Shown: positions 36,562 to 44,447 of the stretch, piece after piece
Layout of the letters: every line of letters starts with the position of its first letter
How positions within the stretch are numbered: position 1 is the first letter of the stretch
Origin: Planctomycetota bacterium
GTDB lineage: Bacteria; Planctomycetota; UBA1135; JACQFD01
Direction: 5' to 3'
Assembly (NCBI GenBank): GCA_016200225.1
Contig: JACQFD010000006.1
Span: forward strand, 186,001-250,000
DNA: 64,000 bases
Notes under the pieces: model-generated
Databases searched by the model: none
Seen by the model: only the letters and a program-made list of their open reading frames with translations
Told to the model about the DNA's origin: nothing
Made by a program: the position numbers and the translations under genes

Positions 36562-37682
36562 GACGGATTTCGCCGATCATAATCATATTTTTGTCCGCCG
36601 CCGCCTGCCGGCGCGAGGCCGCGCTGCCTCCGGCGCCTCCGCCGCCGCTCGTGTCGGCGGCTGTTTCGGAGACGGCCGACGTTCCTGTTAAAATTACAGA
36701 AATCGGCGTCGCGGCCGCGCGCGAGCGGGTCGAGGTCCGCCCGCAGGTTGCCGGCCGGATTATAAATATTGAATTTCAGGACGGCGCCGACGTCGACGCG
36801 GGCGCGGTATTATTTAAGATCGATGCCGCGCCGTACGAGGCCGACCTCGCGAAAGCGGAGGCGGATTTACAACAAAACGAAGCGTGGCTCGCCGACGCGG
36901 CGCGCGAATACGAGCGCGTGAAAAATCTCGGCGACAAGGGCGCGATTTCGAAGCAGGACGTGGATACTAAAAAAAGCCGCGTCGCCGTGCAGGAGGCGGC
37001 CGCCGCGTCGAGCCGCGCCATGGTCGCGAATGCTAAGATTAATCTCGACTGGTGCGTCATCCGCGCGCCGTTCGCGGGCAGGCTCGGCCGCCGCCTTGTC
37101 GACAAAGGAAACGTCGTGCGGCCCGACAGCGCGCCCGCGCTGGCCGTGCTGGAGAGCGTCGATCCGATTTATATTGAATTTCACGTGACCGAGGATCAGT
37201 TGCAGGACGTCCGCGCGCGTCAGGGCGGCGGCGCGCTGCGCGTCGAGGCGGTCGAACCGCCGAATAGTAATATAATAAACGGCGGACATATCAATACTCC
37301 TCCCGCCGTCGGAACGTTAACGTTTCTCGACAGCGAGATCGGACGCGAAACCGGAAATATTCTGTTGCGCGCGACCGTGCCGAATCCGACGAGGCGATTC
37401 TGGCCCGGGCAGTTCGTGCACGTTCACCTGATTCTGGAAATTACTAAAAACGCGGTGCTCGTTCCCGCGCGCGCGGTCCAGCTCTCGGCGGCGGGTCCGT
37501 TCGTTTATGTTATCAAAAACGACGGCGCGGCCGAGCTTCGAATTGTTAAAACCGGCGCGCGCGAGGGCGACCGCGTCGTGATTCGCGAGGGTCTCGCCGC
37601 GAACGAAAAAGTCATCACCGACGGACACATTCTCGTGGTCCCCGGTTCGCCGGTCCGCGAAAAACAGGGCGACGCGCGATGA
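36558..37682 (+). CDS. RND efflux membrane-fusion (periplasmic adaptor) lipoprotein
   Basis: This 374-residue protein begins at the ATG that overlaps the regulator's stop, with an AAAAGGAA stretch just before it. It has a lipoprotein signal (IIIIFLSAAAC). The order is that of HlyD/AcrA adaptors: first half of the lipoyl-like domain (RVEVRPQVAGRIINIEF), a helical hairpin (about 90-150), second half (VIRAPFAGRLGRRLVDKGNVV) and a beta-barrel (PTRRFWPGQFVHVHLI). It links the inner-membrane RND pump to an outer-membrane channel. It overlaps the RND gene by 4 bases. Confidence 0.92.
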   Translation: MRRISPIIIIFLSAAACRREAALPPAPPPPLVSAAVSETADVPVKITEIGVAAARERVEVRPQVAGRIINIEFQDGADVDAGAVLFKIDAAPYEADLAKAEADLQQNEAWLADAAREYERVKNLGDKGAISKQDVDTKKSRVAVQEAAAASSRAMVANAKINLDWCVIRAPFAGRLGRRLVDKGNVVRPDSAPALAVLESVDPIYIEFHVTEDQLQDVRARQGGGALRVEAVEPPNSNIINGGHINTPPAVGTLTFLDSEIGRETGNILLRATVPNPTRRFWPGQFVHVHLILEITKNAVLVPARAVQLSAAGPFVYVIKNDGAAELRIVKTGAREGDRVVIREGLAANEKVITDGHILVVPGSPVREKQGDAR

Positions 37683-40600
37683 GACTCTCCGAGACCTTCG
37701 TCCGCCGTCCGGTGATGACCGTGCTGCTGACGGTATCTGTAATTTTGTTCGGCGTATTTGCATATTTAAGATTACCGGTAAACGACCTTCCACAGGTCGA
37801 TTACCCGGTGATCCAGGTTCAGGTGGGCTACCCCGGGGCGAGCCCCGAAACCATGGCGGCGAACGTTGCGTCGCCGCTCGAACGGCAGTTCATGCAGATT
37901 CAGGGAATCGAACTGATCACGTCGAGGAGCACGCAGGGTTCGACGCAACTGACGCTACAATTTATTTTATCAAAAAGCATCGACGCGGCCGCGACCGACG
38001 TTCAGGCGGCCATCACGCAATCGGCGGGACGGCTTCCGCTCGATCTGCCGTCGCCGCCGACTTTATCAAAAACGAATCCTAACGATCAACCGATACAATA
38101 TATCGCGCTGACGAGCAACAGCGTGCCGCGCGGCCGTCTTTACGATTACGGAACGACCGAGGTCGGCCAGCGCATCAGTTTGGTTCAAGGCGTCGCGAAA
38201 GTAGAGGCGTTCGGCACGAAATCGGCCGTGCGCGTGAAAGTAGACCCTGGAAAATTAGCATCGCGCGGACTGACGCTCGAGGACATCGGTAATGTTATAC
38301 AATCGAGCACGAGTTTTCGCGGCGTCGGGCAGCTCGACAACGACGACAGTTCGCTGCTTCTCGAGCCGCGCGTGCAGCTCGAACGCGCCGAACAGTATGA
38401 AAATGTTGTTTTAACAGAACGGGACGGCCACCCGGTTTATTTAAAAGACGTCGCGACCGTCGTCGACTCCGTGCAGGACGAGCGCATCGAAATGCGCTTC
38501 TGGGCGCGCGGCCATGACGTCCCCAATTCTACCATTGTCGTCGCCGTGTACCGGCAGGCGGGTTCGAACATCGTCGAGGTCGCGCGCAACGTCCGCGAGG
38601 CGCTGCTCGACGTGCGCGGCCAGCTTCCCTCGGCGATCGACGTCAACGTCATTCACGATCGATCGCTAACGATCGTCCATTCGGTGCAGGACGTGGAGGA
38701 GACGCTCGCGATCGCGTTCGGACTCGTCGTTATTGTAATATTTGTATTCCTCGGCCGCGCGAGCGACACGCTGATTCCGGTTTTCGCGCTGCCGCTTTCG
38801 ATATTAATAACATTCGTCGCGATGTATCTACTCGGATACACGCTCGACAATTTATCGTTAATGGCGCTGACGCTCGCGATCGGCTTTCTCGTCGACGACG
38901 CAATTGTATTTTTGGAGAATACCGTGCGCCGCATGGAGTCCGGCGAGAGCGCGCTCGACGCGACGCTGCATTCCGTCGGCGAAATTAGTTTTACAATCGT
39001 ATCGATGACGCTCTCGCTCGGCTCGGTGTTCATTCCGCTCGTGTTCATGGAGGGAATCATCGGCCGCATTTTTCGCGAATTTTCGATCGTTATTATCGTA
39101 GCGATTCTCGCGTCCGGACTCGTATCATTAACGTTGACTCCGCTCATGTGCGCGCGGATTCTCGGCGCGCGCGGACCGGGCGCCCGCAAAACGCTCATGG
39201 AACGCGGTTTCTCCGCGATCGAGCACGCGATATTGCATGTATATGGAAAGTCATTATATTTTTTTCTGAAACACAAGTGGATTTCGGCGCTCGCGTGGAT
39301 CGGATGCCTCGCGGGCACGCTGTGGCTTTTTAATATTGTGCCGCGCTCGTTCATTCCGTCCGGCGACAGCGGTTTTTTGTGGGGAATCATGCTCGGCCCC
39401 GACGGTGCTTCCTATAAACAAATGCGCCGGTATCAGGACGACGCCGACCGCGTGTTGCATACAAATCCGGAAGTGAATGTCGCATTCACGATGACGGGCT
39501 CGACGTTTCTTTCGTCGTCGCAGGGATTGATATTATCATTTCTAAAACCGACCGGCGAACGCGAGCCCATCGAACAGGTCATGCAACGGATCTCCGGCTC
39601 GATGTTCGCAATCCCCGGAATATTACCGATCATGCGCGCGGAGCCGGTGCTCAAAATAAGCGTCGGCGCGACGAGCCAGAACCAGGGACAATATGCATTC
39701 GCGATTTCCGGAACGCATCCCGATGAAGTATACAAAAGCGCCGCGGACCTCATGGCGAAACTGCAGGCGTACCCCGGTTTTTCGACGGTTTCGTGGGATT
39801 ATTTTTCGAAAACGCCGAAATTGGAAATCGATGTCCTGCGCGATCGCGCGGCGAGCTACGGAATCTCGGTCGCGCGCGTCGAGGCGGCGCTGCGCAACGC
39901 ATATTCGCAGAATTATGTATATTTAATAAAACAGCCGACCGATCAGTATCAAGTGATTCTCGAAGCGGACGACGCGTCGCGGCGCGATCCCGAGGACCTG
40001 CGCTGGCTGCGCGTCCGCACGGACGACGGCAAACGTATGATTCCGATTTCGGCCGTCGCGCAGTGGCGCGAAACGACCGGCCTCCAGTCGGTCAATCACT
40101 TAAATCAATTCACGTCGGTCACGTTTTTCTTTAATTTGCGTCCGGGAATTCCGATCGGCGACGCGTCTGATTTCATTCTTACGAAAGCGAAGGAGACCCT
40201 CCCCGCCGGCGTGCGCGGCCAGCTTCAGGGCGAGGCCGAGACGTTCGCGAAAACGATGGAGAGTCTGACGATCCTGATGATTCTCGCCGTATTCGTAATG
40301 TATGTCATCCTCGGCATTCTTTATGAAAGTTATCTGCATCCGCTGACCGTGCTCTCGTCGCTGCCGGTCGCGCTGCTCGGAGGATTGTTTACATTATATT
40401 TATTTCACGAGGACGCGTCGCTTTACGCCTTCATCGGAATGTTTATGTTGATGGGAATCGTAAAGAAAAACGGCATCATGGTCGTCGATTTTGCAATACA
40501 AAGAATGGCCGAGGGTAAAACCGCCATCGAGGCCGTGCACCAGGCGAGTATCGAACGATTCCGGCCAATCATGATGACGACATTCGCGGCGCTGATGGGC

Positions 40601-40819
40601 GCCGTCCCGATCGCCGCGGGCTGGGGCGCCGACGGCGCCTCGCGCCGCCCGCTCGGCCTCGTCGTCGTCGGCGGATTGGTCGTCGCGCAAATCGTTACTC
40701 TTTATATTACACCCGCCATATTCTTATATTTCGAATGGGTGCAGGAACGCGTCCTCGATCGCGTGCCATTGTTAAGATCGCACGTCCATGAAGCCCGTGC
40801 GCGCGCGGATCGTGGATAA
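37679..40819 (+). CDS. RND multidrug efflux permease (AcrB/MexB type)
   Basis: This 1046-residue protein is full length for the hydrophobe/amphiphile RND family. It has 12 membrane helices and two large periplasmic loops. The first loop opens with PVNDLPQVDYPVIQVQVGYP and ASPLERQFMQIQGI. The proton-relay region is GFLVDDAIVFLENTVRR in helix 4, and the matching second-half block is FIGMFMLMGIVKKNGIMVVD. It exports drugs, bile-like compounds or other amphiphiles with proton antiport. No outer-membrane factor follows, so it must use a channel encoded elsewhere. Confidence 0.95.
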   Translation: MRLSETFVRRPVMTVLLTVSVILFGVFAYLRLPVNDLPQVDYPVIQVQVGYPGASPETMAANVASPLERQFMQIQGIELITSRSTQGSTQLTLQFILSKSIDAAATDVQAAITQSAGRLPLDLPSPPTLSKTNPNDQPIQYIALTSNSVPRGRLYDYGTTEVGQRISLVQGVAKVEAFGTKSAVRVKVDPGKLASRGLTLEDIGNVIQSSTSFRGVGQLDNDDSSLLLEPRVQLERAEQYENVVLTERDGHPVYLKDVATVVDSVQDERIEMRFWARGHDVPNSTIVVAVYRQAGSNIVEVARNVREALLDVRGQLPSAIDVNVIHDRSLTIVHSVQDVEETLAIAFGLVVIVIFVFLGRASDTLIPVFALPLSILITFVAMYLLGYTLDNLSLMALTLAIGFLVDDAIVFLENTVRRMESGESALDATLHSVGEISFTIVSMTLSLGSVFIPLVFMEGIIGRIFREFSIVIIVAILASGLVSLTLTPLMCARILGARGPGARKTLMERGFSAIEHAILHVYGKSLYFFLKHKWISALAWIGCLAGTLWLFNIVPRSFIPSGDSGFLWGIMLGPDGASYKQMRRYQDDADRVLHTNPEVNVAFTMTGSTFLSSSQGLILSFLKPTGEREPIEQVMQRISGSMFAIPGILPIMRAEPVLKISVGATSQNQGQYAFAISGTHPDEVYKSAADLMAKLQAYPGFSTVSWDYFSKTPKLEIDVLRDRAASYGISVARVEAALRNAYSQNYVYLIKQPTDQYQVILEADDASRRDPEDLRWLRVRTDDGKRMIPISAVAQWRETTGLQSVNHLNQFTSVTFFFNLRPGIPIGDASDFILTKAKETLPAGVRGQLQGEAETFAKTMESLTILMILAVFVMYVILGILYESYLHPLTVLSSLPVALLGGLFTLYLFHEDASLYAFIGMFMLMGIVKKNGIMVVDFAIQRMAEGKTAIEAVHQASIERFRPIMMTTFAALMGAVPIAAGWGADGASRRPLGLVVVGGLVVAQIVTLYITPAIFLYFEWVQERVLDRVPLLRSHVHEARARADRG

Positions 40820-40828
40820 GGATTAACA

Positions 40829-40940
40829 GGCGGATGCTCCGGCCACCGCCCAGTCGCGATTTACCCCAAAGCGCGTGGCACACGCCCGCCGCCGCTCTTC
40901 AGACAGCTCACGCGGAGACGCGGAGAGCGCGGAGACAACC
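40829..40940. repeat. fragments of two repeat families after the RND gene
   Basis: GATGCTCCGGCCAC and the following 50 bases match an inner piece of the G+C-rich element. From 40908 the words CACGCGGAGACGCGGAG and GCGCGGAGACAACCAGGA match the GCGGAGACGCGG composite. Both are partial. No gene is present between the RND gene and 41327. Confidence 0.6.
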
Positions 40941-40989
40941 AGGACTTGCTAAGGATCCGGAGAGTGGACCTGACTGCCTTTTCTCACGC

Positions 40990-41065
40990 TCGTTCGACAT
41001 TCGAACTCCGGTTCGAATACAAAACTCGCGTTCGAATATTGAACGATGGTTCGATGTTCGAACGA
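40990..41065. repeat. TTCGAA-rich inverted repeat
   Basis: TCGTTCGACATTCGAAC (40990-41006) faces GTTCGATGTTCGAACGA (41049-41065), a near-exact reverse complement. Between them GGTTCGAAT and GCGTTCGAATATTGAAC add further TTCGAA words. It is followed at 41081 by ATTGGACCCATCCCC, a member of the GGGGAC/GTCCCC family. Confidence 0.6.
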
Positions 41066-41134
41066 CGATTCTGGAGTAAAATTGGACCCATCCCCGTTTC
41101 CACTCCAATCCTAAATATTAATTATTCCCCCCGC

Positions 41135-41264
41135 TGTGCGCTCGATGGGTTGGGTCGCGGCGAGTTGCGCAGGCAATTGTAAGAAATGTCGGCCGTGTCG
41201 CGGCCGACATTTCTTACAATTGACGAGCACTGCCGAGCCGCCGACCCAACCCGTCGAGCGCACA
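41135..41264. repeat. large nested palindrome between convergent genes
   Basis: The inner arms are a perfect 22-base inverted repeat (41174-41195 and 41201-41222, starting CAATTGTAAGAAATGTCGG) around a 5-base loop. The outer arms are 23 bases with one mismatch (41135-41157 and 41242-41264, TGTGCGCTCGA and GGGTTGGGTCG). The whole folds into a long cruciform-like hairpin. There is no T-run, so it is not an ordinary terminator, though it stands between the ends of the RND gene and the minus-strand gene at 41327. Confidence 0.85.
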
Positions 41265-41326
41265 ACTCGCCGCCCGCGCAGGGCACGCGTCGCGCGCAGC
41301 GCAAGCGCCTTGCGGCGCGAGAGCAC

Positions 41327-44300
41327 TTATCTTCCCCGCCTTCCCCCGCCAATCCTGATTGCCGGCTGTTTTGCCGCCTCCTCGGGCGAGGCCTCTTCGA
41401 ATCTTAAGAATGCGTTTTTGACGCCGCCGGGGGGGACGTCGAGTTCGACGGCTTTATAAATTGTATTGGCGTCTTTGCCGTAGACCGACAACGTTATATT
41501 ATATTTTCCGGGGGAGAGGCGTTTGGCGGTAAACGTGTGCTTTTCCAAATCGACCTGCGCGTTTCCGTTTCCGCCGAAGCCGCCGTCGCCGTCGGGGCTT
41601 TTTTGTTGAAATTGCATCCAGGCCCAGGTCGCGCCTTCGGGGAATTTTGCCTCGATCGTGCCGGAGGCTTCGACGCCGGGTTTCAGGATAATTTGTATCT
41701 TTTCGGTCGCGCCTTCGCGGACTTCGATTTTCATCGGAGACGATTGCGCGTCTTCAAAATTAGCATTCACGCGGTAGGCGCCGGAGGCGATTTCTGATAT
41801 TTCGAATCGCCAGGCGTCGTCGGTGCGAATCGGCGGACCGCCGCCGAAAGGGCTGTTCTCCTCGACCGAAACGACGCGCACGCGGGCGCCCGCGACGGCT
41901 TTGCCGGCCTCGTCGACGACCGTGCCCTTGAGCGCGCCGGTCCGAATATTAAAATTAACGGATGTTTCCTCGGTGGCCTTTACTTTAATTCTGCGCGTCG
42001 CGAGCGGACCCTGCATCGCGCCCGTGAAGCCGGATCCGCCGCGCGTCACCGTAATTGTATAATCGCCCTCGCGCGCGCGCCCGAGATCGAACGCGCCGCT
42101 CGCGTCGACTTTCTTCGGGCGGATCCATTCCGGTCCCTGTCCCATCACGTAGGCGCCCTCGAGCGCGACGCCATTTAAATAAACCGACCCGCGCACGAAT
42201 CCGTCGTCGGGCGTGTCTTTGCGTCCGCCTTTCGCGAGGTCGATCACCATTTCTGTAACTTGTTCGTCCTGCACGTCGCAATCCTGATCCGCGTTCTCAG
42301 ATGCGAAACGCATGAATTCCATCGGATTCAGTTTCGATAAATTATCATTTAACAATCGCGGAACCGCGGCGACTTTGTAATGCCCAGGCGCGATGTGGCT
42401 GAAATGAAATTTACCCTCGAGTATCGTAATACTCGTGCGCGGTAATTGTATTGTTTTGTCGCCGCCGCCCGGCGCGAGCACGACCATCATCGGTTTCTCC
42501 GGCGGAATTCCCGCGCGCGTCACGGTGCCGCTGATTTCGCCGCCGACGAGTAACTGTATGGATGCCGTTTTCGAGCCCGGGAGTTGGGCTTCGGTCGCGC
42601 CCATCGCGTACGCGGGATGCGTCGCGACAATATTAAATTTACCTTCGCCGAGCGCGCGCACGCGCGCGACGCCGTTCTCGTCGGTTTTGTTACTTCCGAG
42701 AGCGAGAAATCCCATTTTTTCGGCGGATTTGTTCTCGGGAAATCCGGCGACCGTCGCCATTTCGAGCGGAACGGGCTTGCCGTTTTCCTTTCCGAGAACT
42801 GTAACTTCCATCGAAAACTCGGGTTCGCATGTTATTGTTACAGTCGGCTCGCCCTCCGGCGCGATTTCGACTTTTTCTTTGGCAATCGCGTAGCCCTCGG
42901 CGCGCGCGTACACGAGGTACGGGCCCTGTTTCAGGCCGCGAATGCGATATTGTCCGGGAGCTACAATTTCCGGTTTGGCGACGAGCGGCGTCTCGATCTG
43001 TGGAAATAGCGACATTTCACGCATGTCGCGCTGCACGGCCACGCGCGCGGCGAGCGGTTTTGCCGCGCCGTCCTGAACAATAACTAAAATCGAGCGCGGC
43101 GCGGGAATTTTAACTTTAATTTCGTCGCCCGTGATCTCCTGCGCCTTGTCGATCGTCCAGTCGACCTGTCCGGGTCCGCGGCCGATGAAATACGCCTTTT
43201 GTCCGGGGATGCCCTTTGCTACAAATCTTCCGGCCGCGTCGGTTTTGATAGGTTTGCGGAGAAATGCGACATATTCGGCCGCGATCGGACACGGAATGCC
43301 GACCGTCACTTCGGAATTGCCGACGGGGGCGTCGTTCTGATCGACGACCACGCCGTCGACTTCGGCGCCGCGCGAAATATTAATATCGCCGAGATCCTTT
43401 TCCGAACCCTTCGGCTGCGGAATCGGCGGCGTGTTGCCCGCGGGAATGCCGGGACCGTCATAAATAATCGTCAATTGTCCGGACGGCGAACCCTCGATCG
43501 CGAACGATCCGTCGGCCACCGTCACCGACGCCGGCATCGGTAATTTATCAAATATCTGATCGGTCCACTTCGGCATGCGCCACATGAATCGCGGCGAATC
43601 CTTTTCTCCCAATTTAACCAATACGCCGGTGCCCGGTTGTATATTTGCAATTCCCGCTTGGAACGCGATCGCCGGAATATTCGTCACGCGCACGCGCGCG
43701 CCGGAGACGCCCTTGCCGCGCTCGTCGACGAGGCGGCCGCGCACGGTGAGCCACGGATCGAGGGCGATGTCGCCGAGATCGACCGACTCGCCCGGCATCG
43801 GCGTGTGGTCGACGAGCCGGAGCGCGGGACGGCCTTTGCCGAGGTTCACGCCAATAATGTAATAACCGCGCGGGTCGACTTTCGCGAAGCGGAATTCGCC
43901 CGCTTCGTTCGTCGATTGTTTTTGTTGTGTTACGTCTACAAAATAAGTATCCGATTCGAATAGTAATTTATCGATATCAAGTGTAAAAAACTCGAGCAGG
44001 CCGCCGATCAGTTCGACGCTCGCGTTTTTAACAGGTCGGCCGTCGGGTTCGACGACGCGGCCGATGATTCCCGAGAGCGCGCGCTCGTACGCCGCCGGCA
44101 GCGGCTTTTCGGCATTTGTTATATTGACGCGCTCGACGGTCGCGGCCTCGCGCGACGCCGTGGGTTCGGACGCGGCGGCGGCGGTTGGAACGCTCGCGGG
44201 GGACGCATCGCCGCGGCGCAGGTCGCCCGCTTCGGTGTTCGAGCCGGAGAATCCGCCGCTAAAGAAAACCCAACCGGCGGCGATGAGAACAATGAGGGCG

Positions 44301-44341
44301 GCCCCAATGAAAAGGGGTGCGCGATTTCGTGGATTTGCCAT
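41327..44341 (-). CDS. membrane-anchored carboxypeptidase-regulatory-like repeat protein, copy 1
   Basis: This 1004-residue protein has one N-terminal membrane helix (PLFIGAALIVLIAAGWVFF), a Ser/Ala/Thr-rich linker and then only beta-sandwich repeats. Each starts like [21 protein letters not shown] (also LTVRGRLVDERGKGVSGARV, ALKGTVVDEAGKAVAGARV). These are carboxypeptidase-regulatory-like/Cna-B-type domains. It should project into the periplasm or outside as a long scaffold. A close paralogue is encoded at 54324. It follows the FG-GAP gene by 106 bases on the same strand. No catalytic motif is visible, so a structural or adhesive role is inferred. Confidence 0.8.
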   Translation of the reverse strand: MANPRNRAPLFIGAALIVLIAAGWVFFSGGFSGSNTEAGDLRRGDASPASVPTAAAASEPTASREAATVERVNITNAEKPLPAAYERALSGIIGRVVEPDGRPVKNASVELIGGLLEFFTLDIDKLLFESDTYFVDVTQQKQSTNEAGEFRFAKVDPRGYYIIGVNLGKGRPALRLVDHTPMPGESVDLGDIALDPWLTVRGRLVDERGKGVSGARVRVTNIPAIAFQAGIANIQPGTGVLVKLGEKDSPRFMWRMPKWTDQIFDKLPMPASVTVADGSFAIEGSPSGQLTIIYDGPGIPAGNTPPIPQPKGSEKDLGDINISRGAEVDGVVVDQNDAPVGNSEVTVGIPCPIAAEYVAFLRKPIKTDAAGRFVAKGIPGQKAYFIGRGPGQVDWTIDKAQEITGDEIKVKIPAPRSILVIVQDGAAKPLAARVAVQRDMREMSLFPQIETPLVAKPEIVAPGQYRIRGLKQGPYLVYARAEGYAIAKEKVEIAPEGEPTVTITCEPEFSMEVTVLGKENGKPVPLEMATVAGFPENKSAEKMGFLALGSNKTDENGVARVRALGEGKFNIVATHPAYAMGATEAQLPGSKTASIQLLVGGEISGTVTRAGIPPEKPMMVVLAPGGGDKTIQLPRTSITILEGKFHFSHIAPGHYKVAAVPRLLNDNLSKLNPMEFMRFASENADQDCDVQDEQVTEMVIDLAKGGRKDTPDDGFVRGSVYLNGVALEGAYVMGQGPEWIRPKKVDASGAFDLGRAREGDYTITVTRGGSGFTGAMQGPLATRRIKVKATEETSVNFNIRTGALKGTVVDEAGKAVAGARVRVVSVEENSPFGGGPPIRTDDAWRFEISEIASGAYRVNANFEDAQSSPMKIEVREGATEKIQIILKPGVEASGTIEAKFPEGATWAWMQFQQKSPDGDGGFGGNGNAQVDLEKHTFTAKRLSPGKYNITLSVYGKDANTIYKAVELDVPPGGVKNAFLRFEEASPEEAAKQPAIRIGGGRRGR

Positions 44342-44447
44342 TGGATGGCAAGGATGCGCGCGTTTTGCGCGCGTTCAGTTGGCCCGCGAAAAGTCTATCA
44401 CGAAAGGGGCGCCTGTCGACAAAGCAACTAGCCGGCGGCCGCATCAT

